A DNA stretch of 64,000 nucleotides from Tuctoria greenei (lineage: Eukaryota > Streptophyta > Magnoliopsida > Poales > Poaceae), in contig JAYESD010000009.1 in assembly GCA_036927565.1 (NCBI GenBank), positions 167,732,929 to 167,796,928 of the forward strand, in the 5' to 3' direction. Position 1 is the first letter of the stretch, and every line of letters begins with the position of its first letter. Shown piece after piece: positions 1 through 9,390 of the stretch. Position numbers and translations under genes: made by a program. Below the pieces are notes generated by a model. It saw nothing but the letters and a program-made list of their open reading frames with translations. It was not told the DNA's origin and did not search any database.

Positions 1-890
1 GGTGGCTCCTGCTCGCCGTCTGCGACGGTGTCCTCCTACTCAAGAAGGCAGATGGCATATACAACTTGTGTAACCCCACAACAAGGAAGTGGGCTGACCT
101 CACGGGGCTTAATCTGCCTCCGCCGCCACAGTCGACCGACCTGTTCGATGAACCGGAGTACGCCTTCTACTTCCACCAGCAATCAGGTGAGTATCGTCTC
201 TTATGTCAAAAAACTTGGACTAGAAACGGGAAATGGTGCATCCTCTCCACCGGGGAGCCTGGAAAAAGGAATATCTACACAGAGGCTGCCAACGCAGATG
301 GTATAGCTGCGCTTGTGCCCTGCCTGCGCAAGGCAGTAACAGCGCCCATGGCTCTCCACGGCAACCTGCACTGGCCGCCTCAACCGGACTCTGCCGCTGG
401 CCAGACAAAGATGGTGGCTTTTGACATATTTTCAGAGACATTCACCCAAATGGATGGTCCATCGACGACCACAGGCAACAATCGTGTAAAGCTCTTCATC
501 ATAGACGAGCTCCTTGTGGGAGCTGACTTTGGGCAGGAGAACAGCATTGACCTCTGGTTCCTTGAGAACTATGGCAATGCCGCTAGGTGGGAACTGCGCC
601 ACCGGGTTGCCATGCCGTGGGGGCCTTATAGTCATGGAAGACCATCAGACCCTTTGAGTCTGTTGAGTATGGCCGCGGTGGCTGATGAACAAGGCAACAT
701 CTTACTCGGTAACAGTCACGGTTTAGTACTCTATAACAGGAACAAGAAACAGACAATAAAGACCATCAACTCTGAGATGCTGGATAACATAAATATCATT
801 GTGTCGAGGCACGTGTTCAGAGCAAACCTCATGCATCACCCTCACTTCTCCACAAGGCCTGCCACTGATATGCTCTTTGCTCACTTCTAA
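1..890 (+). CDS. F-box protein A1, 3' part (5' end outside window)
   Basis: This is the C-terminal 295 codons of the gene A F-box protein, in frame from base 3 (Trp) to the TAA at 888-890. It equals residues 116-410 of the complete copies. The F-box itself lies upstream of the window, so function is inferred from the other copies. The visible part has the FBA-like stretch with the NPTTRKW motif, a proline run, and the conserved C-terminus ending in LFAHF. It differs from the other copies by Leu for Pro at position 153 and Leu for Ile at position 181. No internal stop or frameshift is seen, so the gene is probably intact. Confidence 0.88.
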   Translation, partial: WLLLAVCDGVLLLKKADGIYNLCNPTTRKWADLTGLNLPPPPQSTDLFDEPEYAFYFHQQSGEYRLLCQKTWTRNGKWCILSTGEPGKRNIYTEAANADGIAALVPCLRKAVTAPMALHGNLHWPPQPDSAAGQTKMVAFDIFSETFTQMDGPSTTTGNNRVKLFIIDELLVGADFGQENSIDLWFLENYGNAARWELRHRVAMPWGPYSHGRPSDPLSLLSMAAVADEQGNILLGNSHGLVLYNRNKKQTIKTINSEMLDNINIIVSRHVFRANLMHHPHFSTRPATDMLFAHF

Positions 891-1479
891 TGCTATGTTT
901 CTGGATCCAAATAAATGCTTCTCTATTCATCTTTTTCAGAACTGATTGTTCAAAACTTATACTCTTGTTACATTTAACCTTGGTGGTGATGTCTGTCTGG
1001 CTACATTTATCTGTTTGTGGATTGTATTTATTGAGGTATCAATAAAAAGTTATGATGTTTTATGTGTTTATTATGTGAGCTTGATCAATGTGAAATGATG
1101 TGTTATTACTTTAATGTTCTGGTCATAACACCATGCTAGTTAGGCCATCTGGAACCACACCACCCTGTCATGATTTCGAGTTGGAGCGCAATATTGCATG
1201 ATTGCATGTTTTTTGGAACCTGTCAGAGTTCATCGGCATAACATACTCTCTAATAACTGCAAAACTGAGGCTTTGATCTGCCTAGTTTGGACAGGTGACG
1301 GAACTGTCAGGTGCACCATCAGGTAATTCTTCGCCTACTAGCTAAATTGCATGATCTACTTCCGCATACTCTGCAGGCGACTTGGCACCTGCATCACCAT
1401 GCACCGACCTGCTCTATTTATGCACCCCTACGTGTGTCTCCGGACTTTCTTTTTGGGACAATGCATGCCTACGGACTCA
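891..1479 (+). other. 3' UTR and conserved downstream flank of A1
   Basis: Two AATAAA polyadenylation signals lie at 910-915 and 1041-1046, the second within TATCAATAAAAAG. About 590 bp after the stop are shared, with modest divergence, by the sequence after B and (to a shorter extent) after D. This shows that the ancestral F-box duplication included its downstream flank. Homology with the B flank stops at the ACTCA at 1475-1479. Confidence 0.7.
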
Positions 1480-2117
1480 TAGGATCATCTCTGTACTTAT
1501 ACAGCTATCAAAGTGTTATTGAATTGGCCTCACACTGCGCACCCTATACCAGAAAAACCTAATTATTAATTAATATGAGGTGACCGGCGGATCTCACTAG
1601 CTATGCGTCCCATATACCACAAACTGGTTACAGGTGGACTACAAAAGCATGCTCATCATGAAACCTTAGGGCATGTTTGACATGGCTCCACAACTGAGCC
1701 ATGCTGCCAAACACCTCAACTCCAAAACTCCACAGGGAGGTCCAACTCTAGGGAGTTTATGGAGCTCTAGTTCATTTTCTTGAAGTACCTCTTTTTTTTC
1801 TCCAGCAACCGTAATTATATGATAGACCTAGTCGTGGAGTTCAAAGTTATTTACCCGCAATTGCCACAGGTTACAGAAAAAACGATTCACTAGTTTTTCT
1901 TTTCATCTCTTCTGGAGACTCTCGGAAACACAGGTTGGGCCCAAGGCAGGGCACCGCGCCCTCTCGATGCGCGAGCTAGGGCACCACCGTGGCCTCTGTT
2001 TGCCCGCCGCCCACCTCCCTCGTTTGCCCAATCCCGTTCCTCTCCTCTGCCTGAGACTTCGGCCATTTGCAGAAACCCTAGACGCAGATGCACATGGAAT
2101 TCTCACTCTGCTTTAGC
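1480..2117. other. Spacer with MITE-like fragment and a captured-leader-like segment
   Basis: There is no gene here. From about 1671, AGGGCATGTTTGACATGGCTC and the following CCAAACACCTCAACTCC resemble one end of the short inverted-repeat elements common in grass intergenic DNA; the matching far end is not recognised. From about 1920 to 2095 the DNA becomes GC-rich and pyrimidine-rich, ending in GCAGAAACCCTAGACGC, which looks like a plant 5' leader fragment without a following reading frame. Overlapping minus-strand ORFs of 67 codons (1890-2106) look like chance products of this composition. Confidence 0.4.
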
Positions 2118-4120
2118 GTGTGGGGACCGGAGTCCACACTTTCCAGGAATCGCATTGGGTGGTGCCGTGCGATGCGACACCCAACAGCACACATGTAAAG
2201 GAACACGTATTACATAAATCATTTGCTGAAATTTACAAAGATATTCAGTTTACAAATAGTTTATAAAAATAAACTACAGCGGAAGATAGGATTACAACTC
2301 TCGTACTCCAGTCTAATAAGTAAAAGAGAAGCTGTCGAGCCCACGTACGCTCCTCACTAGCCACGAAAACCAAACAGCAGCGGCATAGTTTCCACATGAG
2401 TATATCACTCGGAGAGTCCCGAGCCTCATCGGAAAACTAATAAGCATAAGCACATAGGTTAGTACCTGCAAAAAAACTTATATAGCAACCGTGAGCACGA
2501 AGGCTCAACAAGACTTAACCGTCTCACTTAAACATGAAACTCTACATGAGGGTAAAGACATAACATAGGATGGAAGATTTGCGTAACGGACTCGCCTAAT
2601 CGTGGGTCCTTATTTTTCAGATTTATAGCAGCAGCTTAAACCTTGTGCGGGGCAGCATCGTAACTCCACAATCAAACAAGAAACGCTTCATCATGATGTT
2701 GCATGCCCAAGGTGGAATTTAAATTTTGTGAGCACTATACTAATACATACAACATAGCAATACCATGATAATATAATGTTCATAACAGCAACAATTAATT
2801 CTCATCTCAAGTGCAAGTATTTAACTACGTCACAACTTGGTGAACAAGTGGTACTCATAACCGTGAGGGACGGTGATTCGAATCAATGATACCCGAAAAC
2901 CACGTCACGTACGCCCGTACTGGAAGTCACATCAGTGCACTCCACGGACGTCGTACGCAACCACCTTTCTCAAGTTCCGGCCAAGTTGAATCGATTCAAT
3001 CGTCTAGGACAGTATCCCCACTCACGGTGCACCCTTCCGCTGTGAAGATGTCGTGAGCGTGTTTCCGTCTACTATGCTGCGGCCGAAAGCCTGAGGCGAA
3101 CGAAAAAGTCTCAACAAAAGCTTCCCAAGGTACACCGGTTTCCTGGATCTCATATATCCAGTATGACTCCAGTACAGTTCAACTTGCTCAGCAGGGCAGC
3201 ATACGGATCGGTCCTTAACCGACACAGGCAGGGCTACGCACCCAAGACCAAGTCTTGCTGCATCCTACGCCCCTGACCGGTCTCATTTTCAGATTACTAT
3301 CTCATTCTCTTTGAACCAATCCCGTGTGAAAAGGTCCTAGCCATGCGAGTAGATTCCAACTACTTGACTTCTACCAAATCCTATACAACATTTAGCATAG
3401 CATAGTCTACATGATGACTTGACAACTAGCCAAATACTCCATGGGTTGATCTGGTCATGCAAGTGGATTTTCAATCACCTTAGCCCTAATGCACAATACC
3501 AACCCTAGACATATGTGATAAAATCATAATTTTGTAATAGCGCTTAAATGCAAACCGGGGCTTGCCTGGTTGCGAGATGGTGTCAGAGTTAATCTCCAGA
3601 GGTATGACTTCAAGTAGCTCCGGGGTCCTCTTGAGCTCGGCAACTAATCGGTATGCAAAGAATTATGCAAGCTAATCAATACCGGTATTATATTATAGTT
3701 CAAAGGAAAGACAATTAAGTATATGAATTTAAGCTTAATGGTTCTGGAAATTTTACAGGGGACATTAGGTGCTATGAGGAAGATATGTACCAAAAATTGG
3801 AGATGTCCAAGGAAGCTTGTTGTCTATAAAATTCCAACAACTAAAAGCCTTCTCTGAATTTTGGTTGTAATTCTGGAGGTCTATCATGGATATCAGTGGT
3901 TGTATCATACAGAGGAGGTCTCACTGGTTATAGGAAAACTTGTTTCATAAATTTCTAAGCTTCCTATTGGGATATATTGAATTTAGAAGTTTGGAAAAAT
4001 TTCTGAAATAGTTCTGATGTTTTTGGGCATTCTATGACCTGTTAGGAAAATCTCCATATTGAACTAGGTTATTAAAGTCAAATGAAGCTGAAATTTTACA
4101 GGAATTCAGAAACTTACTAA
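2118..4120. mobile_element. Retroelement-like block, left part (probable LTR-retrotransposon remnant)
   Basis: About 2 kb of non-coding DNA has the texture of a grass LTR or its adjoining untranslated region: alternating AT-rich and moderately GC-rich stretches and no ORF of note. It opens with two adjacent inverted repeats (2118-2139 and 2155-2184). I see no integrase, reverse transcriptase or primer-binding site, and I cannot place LTR ends. The class call is therefore an inference from composition and from the nested transposon. The segment 3279-3916 is the part missing from unit II. Confidence 0.35.
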
Positions 4121-5580
4121 CACTACTACAAAATGCATTTTCACAGGTGTCTGCTTATTTTTTTTACAGACGGTTTGTTAAAAGTTATGTCTGTGATATC
4201 ATATGAGTTAATAACCGTATGTGATAATAGAATATCACAGGTGGTCCGTAACAAACAACCGCCTGTGAAAATGTATTGATTTTCACAGACGGTCCGTAAC
4301 AAAAACCGTCTGTGATAATAGTCATTATCACAGGCGGCCCGTAACAAACAACCGTCTGTGAAAATATAATGATTTTCACAGGCGGTCCGTAACAAAAAAA
4401 CCGCCTGTGATAATGATGGCTCATGATTGGTCCGCTGCTTCATCCCACGGATCGCTCTTGGACTTTATATCTCTGCCTTCCGCTACTTATCAATCCAACG
4501 ACTCACAGGGAGTCATCTCTAATCTATGTGTCTATAACAACAGCAGCACCGACACCTCACGTCCTTATCCCCAATCTCTCCCTCTCACCATCCATCTCTC
4601 CAATCTCACCTCTCTTTCCTTCCTCCCCAACCTCGCTCTACCGCAGCTCCGCCTCATCGCTGAAGCGTCGGCAGCCCGCTTCCGCCTCCTCGTCATCCTC
4701 GCCGTCGCGGACGTCGCGCTCCTCGTCGTCACGGCAGCCGTACTCCTCGATCGTTATGGCAGCCGTGCTGCTCATGCTCATCGCCATTGTGGCAACCACG
4801 CTCCTCGTCTGCCGTGGGTGTCTCGCTCGATGCCGAGGGTCGCAGATATAACCTTCTGTCATAGATCCAACCATGATCGTTATTTTGTTGTAGCATGGAA
4901 GTCGAGCTAGCACGAAGGTGGTGCTACCGAGCGCTGCGGGGAGGCGTTGAAGAGCGGCTGCAATGGCAACATCTCTGTCTTCATGGTGTTGAGCTGCTGC
5001 ACGTGGTGCTGCACAAGATGGTTGTGATGGATTGTAATTTCTGTTATGTTTTTTTCTTGCATCTCTGCAATGTAATTTTGTCTAAGTATTTTAGTCTTCT
5101 TTAGATCAAACTGTGTTAGCGCAAAGTTTGTCTAAACATTATCATTTCTTGCCTTCTGATTACGGCAAGTCACAGGTTGTTGGCACATTCTAAAAACTGT
5201 ATACGATTCTAAAAACTGTATATGATAATGTATTATCACAGGTGGTTGGCAATAAAAACAGTATGTGAAAATGCATTTTCACAGGCGGTCCGCAATTAAA
5301 CCGCCTGTGAAAATGCATTTTCACAGGCTGTTCGCAATTAAAAACCGCATGTGAAAATGCATTTTCACAGGCGGTCCGTAATAAAAAACCGCCTGTGAAA
5401 ATGCATTTTCACAGACGGTCAGCAATAAAAACCGCCTGTGAAAATGCATTTGTACAGGCGGATTTTGTCCCCGCCTGTGCTAATCGATCATTTTCACAGG
5501 CTCTTCGTTACAGGCGGTTTTTAAAACCGTATGTGATAATATATTTAGAGCCGCCTGTGATGAAGACTTTTGTAGTAGTG
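4121..5580. mobile_element. Non-autonomous CACTA (En/Spm-type) DNA transposon
   Basis: This 1460-bp element has perfect 13-bp terminal inverted repeats (CACTACTACAAAA at 4121-4133, TTTTGTAGTAGTG at 5568-5580) and a 3-bp target-site duplication, TAA, on both sides. This is diagnostic of the CACTA superfamily. Both subterminal regions (about 4141-4413 and 5165-5575) are arrays of 40-50-bp palindromes built on TTTTCACAGGCGGT and its complement, the likely transposase-binding repeats. The centre (4640-4860) is GC-rich and unrelated to the ends. It includes an ATG-started 142-codon frame (4423-4851) ending in a hydrophobic segment, MAAVLLMLIAIVATTLLV. No transposase is present, so movement would need help from an autonomous relative. 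The element sits inside the retroelement-like block. Confidence 0.88.
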
Positions 5581-6245
5581 TAAAGAACATTTTGGAAAAT
5601 TTTCATAGTTTTCTATGAAGTGAATTATCATATAAAAATCAAACATGATTTTGCTTTAAAGGGCTCTACAGGAAAATTTAAGGATTTTCATGAGGATTGG
5701 GTTGTAGTTCTGGTTAGTCTGGATAAAGTCAAAACCAACAGAGTTGGTTTGACAAATTTTGAAGCTTTATACTGAGAGATATTCAATTTAGAAGTTTGCA
5801 CAAGTTTCTGTACAATTTCTAAATGAATTTGGCTATTTTTATGTGCATAAAGAATACACAGGTGATCAGACCATGTAAATGAAGTCTAATGACCTTGAGA
5901 TTTTTACTGGAGTTCAAGGATGTTTAAATGAAGGTTCTAGAAAAATTTGGTATTTTTCCAAAGAGCAACTATAGGAATTAATTTTATAAGCATTTTGCTT
6001 GTTTGAATTATGGAGAAATTCATATGGACTTTCATACAAATCCAAATGCACCAATGGAAAGTACTCTTCATGCTGGTTCTAACAAAATTTATTTGGGAAT
6101 TTTTGGACAAGTATCCTAGGAGATATATATTTTCCAAGTTGGGGCAAAATCTGGAATTAAGTTTAAATGGGAAAGTTTAAATAATCGAGAGGGCCCACGG
6201 GTTTAAAATGGGACCAATCGGGTCGAAGCAACACCGGGCCACAGA
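5581..6245. mobile_element. Retroelement-like block, right part
   Basis: This is the continuation of the block after the CACTA insertion, AT-rich to about 6185 and then shifting to GC-rich (AGGGCCCACGGG at 6190-6201). There is no ORF of note and no gene. The boundary with the B leader is not sharp. Confidence 0.35.
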
Positions 6246-6402
6246 GAAAATGTGCGTAGCCACATGGGATCCACAGCCGCACCAGATCCGAGCGTGCGCG
6301 TTACACTGACTGACGACTGGGCCCCACGGGGTCGTCGTCTACCTCCCGCCAGGCGCGCGACCGCGGCGGCGCCTCGCCGGAGCTCTCGCCGCCCTTCGAT
6401 CC
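6246..6402 (+). promoter_or_regulatory. Upstream region of B1, unrelated to the A leader
   Basis: This GC-rich segment leads to the B start codon. It shows no similarity to the A leader, and similarity to A starts only at CGTCTCACCGAG, four codons into B. An upstream ATG at 6250 is in frame with B but closes at a TGA after 19 codons. No convincing TATA box is seen. Promoter activity is an inference. Confidence 0.35.
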
Positions 6403-7596
6403 ATGGCACATCGTCTCACCGAGGACAACATCAGGGAGATCCTAGTCCGCCTGCCGGTCAAAGACGTCGTCCGCTACGGCACCATCTGCAAGGTGTGGCG
6501 CCTCATCACCACTAACCAGGACTTCCTTTCTGAGAACGCACGCCGCCAACCGGTTGAGGTCCTCCTCTACAGGTACATCCCTCAGCTGCCATCCAGAGGA
6601 CGTTGGGCCACGGATGTCATGCTGGACGCGATCTCCGTCTCTGGCGACCTAGAGAGCTGGCGTAGTGTTATCCGCTACCCTAAACCAGAAAATGGAGGGT
6701 GGCTCCTGCTCGCCGTCTGCGACGGTGTCCTCCTACTCAAGAAGGCAGATGGCATATACAACTTGTGTAACCCCACAACAAGAAAGTGGGCTGACCTCAC
6801 GGGGCTTAATCCGCCTCCGCCTCCGCCGCCGCCAAAGCCGACCGACCTGTTCGATGAGCCGCAGTACGCCTTCTACTTCCACCAGCAATCAAGTGAGTAT
6901 CGTCTCTTATGTCAAAAAAACTTGGACTAGAAATGGGAAATGGTGCATCCTCTCCACCGGGGAGCCTGGAAAAAGGAATATCTACACAGAGGCTGCCAAC
7001 GCAGATGGTATAGCTGCGCTTGTGCCCTGCCTGCACAAGGCAGTAACAGCGCCCATGGCTCTCCACGGCAACCTGCACTGGCCGCCTCAACCGGGCTCTG
7101 CCACTGGCCAGACCAAGATGGTGGCTTTTGACATATTTTCAGAGACATTCACCGAAATGGATGGTCCACCGACGACCACAGGCAACAATCGTGTAAAGCT
7201 CTTCGTCATGGACGAGCTCCTTGTGGGAGCTGATTCTGGGCACGAGAACAGCATTGACCTCTGGTTCCTTGAGAACTATGGCAATGCCGCTAAGTGGGAA
7301 CTGCGCCACCGGGTTGCCACGCCGTGGGGGCCTTATAGTCATGGAAGACCATCAGACCTTTGAGTCTGTTGAGTACGGCCGCGGTGGCTGATGAACAAGG
7401 CAACATCTTACTCGGTAACAGTCACGGTTTAGTAGTCTATAATGGGAACAATAAACAGACAATAAAGACCATCAACTCTGAGACACTGGATAACACAAAT
7501 GTCATTGTGTCGAGGCACGTGTTCAGAGCAAACCTCATGCATCACCCTCAGTTCTCCACAAGGCCTGCCACTGATATGCTCTTTGCTCACTTCTAA
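6403..7596 (+). pseudogene. F-box paralogue B1, two frameshifts
   Basis: B1 begins MAHRLTEDN and aligns with A from A residue 20 onward, so it lacks the first 19 residues of A. The F-box is present (residues 4-45), with Val for Ala in CKVWRL. Two lesions break it. An extra A in a run of seven at 6914-6920 ends the first frame at the TAG 6928-6930 (175 aa). A missing C near 7358 (CAGACCTTTGAG where A has CAGACCCTTTGAG) creates a stop at 7361-7363. The last 78 codons survive in another frame to 7596. The proline run has eight codons, against six in B2 and B3. A 175-residue F-box-only product is conceivable, but decay is more likely. Confidence 0.8.
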
Positions 7597-8183
7597 TGCT
7601 ATGTTCCTGGATCCAAATAAATGCTTCTCTATTCATCTTTTCAGAACTGATTGTTCAAAACATATACTCTTGTTACATTTAACCGTGGTGGTGATGTCTG
7701 TCTGGCTACATTTATCTGTGTGTGGATTTTGTTTATTGAGGTATCAATAAAAAGTTATGATGTTTTATGAGTTTATTATGTGAGCTTGATCAATGTGAAA
7801 TGATGTGTTATTACTTTAATGGTCTGGTCATAACACCATGCTCGTTAGGCCATCTGGAACCACACCACCCTGTGATGATTTCGAGTTGGAGCGGAATATT
7901 GCATGATTGCATGTTGTTTGCAACCTGTCAGAGTTTGTCGGCATAACATACTCTCTAATCACTGCAAAACCGAGGCTTTGTTCTGCCTAGTTTGGACAGG
8001 TGACGGAACTGTCGGGTCCATCATCAGGTCATTCTTCGCCTACTAACTAAATTGCATGTTCTACTTCCGCATACTCTGCAGGCGACTTGGCACTGCATCA
8101 CCATGCACCGACCTGCTCTATTTCTGCACCCCTACGTGTGTCTCCGGACTTTCTTTTTGGGACAATGCATGCCTACGGACTCA
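7597..8183 (+). repeat. 3' flank of B1, paralogous to the A flank
   Basis: This is similar to 891-1479 over its whole length, with the polyadenylation signals kept (AATAAA at 7616-7621). At ACTCA (8179-8183) the sequence switches from A-flank homology to A-coding homology, where pseudogene C begins. Confidence 0.75.
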
Positions 8184-8814
8184 AGAAGGCAGATGGAACA
8201 CACAACTTGTGCAGATGGAACACACAACTTGTGCAACCCCACAACAAGAAGGCAGATGGAACACACAACTTGTGCAACCCCACAACAAGGAAGTGGGCTG
8301 ACCACACGGGGCTTAATCCTCCTCCACCGCCACAGCCAACCGACCTGTTCGATGAGCTGGAGTACGCCTTCTACTTCCACCAGCAATCAAGTGAGTATCG
8401 TCTCTTATGTCATAAAACATGGACAAAAAACAGGAAATGGTGCATCCTCTCCACCGGAGAGCCTGAAAAAAGGAATATCGACAAAGAGGCTGCCAATGCT
8501 GATGGTATAGCTGCGCTTGTGCCCTGCCGCGCTAGGCAGTAATAGCGCCCTTGGCTCTCCACGGCAACCTGTACGGGCCGCCTCAACCGGACTCTGCCGC
8601 TGGCCAAACCAAGATGGTGGCTTTTGACATATTTTCAGAGACATATCACCCAAATGGATGGTCCACCGACGACCACAGGCAACAATCATGTAAAGCTCTT
8701 CGTCATGGACAAACTCCTTGTGGGAGCTGACTTCAGGCAAGAGAAGCGCATTGACCTCTAGTCCTTGAGAACTATGGCAATGCCACTAGGTGGTAACTGC
8801 ACCACCGGGTTGCC
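8184..8814 (+). pseudogene. F-box pseudogene C1 (no F-box, no C-terminus)
   Basis: This matches A from residue 129 (KKADG) to about residue 317. The F-box and N-terminal third are absent because C is fused directly to the B flank. A 22-bp segment starting GCAGATGGAACACAC occurs at 8189-8210, 8211-8232 and 8252-8273, an internal duplication not found in A or B. Later lesions are a 1-bp loss and stop near 8530-8542, an extra A at about 8645 (ACATATCACCC), and Trp to TAG plus a lost base at 8759. Homology stops at about 8814. It cannot encode an F-box protein. Confidence 0.85.
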
Positions 8815-9172
8815 GCTCCACGCCCGAGTTCATTTTACGCGATCCGAGCCATGCCAGGCCTAGCCAGGCTGGGTCGTTCCATAGCCCATTTATTTTTATA
8901 TACATTAAAAATAACAAAAAATATATATTATACGGCCTTAAACAGGTCGTGCCGGGCCGAGCCCCTCGGGCTAACTGGGCCATACTATCGGGCCGGCCGG
9001 GCCAACCTTAAACGGGTCATGCAGACCAGCCCGACGGGCCGGGGTCAAGGCCCGGGCACAGCCTGAACCGAACTTCAGACTCGCCCGGGTCCAATTTTTT
9101 ATTGCCGGGCCATTTTTCCGAGCTTCAGGCTGACCTGATTGGCCCGGCCCATTTGGCCACATTTACTTCTAT
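8815..9172. repeat. GGGCC-rich insert between C1 and E1
   Basis: About 360 bp are unrelated to the F-box genes. A short AT-rich core (8888-8935) is followed by dense GGGCCG, GGCCCG and GCCCGGG motifs, ending GGCCCGGCCCATTTGGCCAC (9141-9160). It resembles a dispersed grass repeat, but I cannot assign a class and see no terminal repeats or target-site duplication. Related F-box sequence flanks it on both sides (8790-8814 and 9173-9199), so it marks a join between two paralogues. ORFs within it look like composition effects. Confidence 0.5.
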
Positions 9173-9328
9173 GTGGGAACTGGAGCATTGGGTTGTTGCA
9201 CGGCGGGGACCTGGGGACCTTACCGTAGTTGAAGACCATTACTTCCTTTGAGCCTGCTGGGCATGGCCGCAGCGGCTGGTAAACAAGGTAATATCTTCCT
9301 TTGTTACATCAATGATATTGTTGTGTAA
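9173..9328 (+). pseudogene. Diverged F-box C-terminal relic E1
   Basis: This fragment aligns with A from about residue 311. Residues PLSLLGMAAAAGKQGNIF are readable at 9245-9298, matching PLSLLSMAAVADEQGNIL of A, and the frame closes at TAA 9326-9328. Divergence is much higher than for B, C or D, so it derives from an older paralogue. The N-terminal two thirds are missing. Confidence 0.65.
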
Positions 9329-9390
9329 ACGTGAATGATATTGAGACAAAGAAGACCAACCACTCTATAGAAACGCACAACTCACTGGCC

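Noticed and set aside
1890..2106. Overlapping 67-codon minus-strand frames before the retroelement-like block
   Set aside because: They are two frames of the same GC-rich segment, which reads more like a plant 5' leader fragment on the plus strand.
4141..4443. Minus-strand 100-codon frame with periodic residues
   Set aside because: The periodicity is created by the CACTA subterminal palindromes; it is not a repeat protein.
5231..5500. Regularly spaced near-identical repeats that look like a CRISPR array
   Set aside because: The repeats are palindromic subterminal motifs inside a CACTA element in plant DNA. There are no unique spacers and no cas genes.
6905..6930. Possible programmed frameshift at the seven-A run in B1
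   Set aside because: The other B copies lack the run and read through without a shift, so a simple insertion or sequencing error is more likely.
8790..9066. Open frames of 70 or so codons within the GGGCC-rich insert
   Set aside because: High GC and stop-poor composition explain them. They overlap in several frames and lack any recognisable domain.
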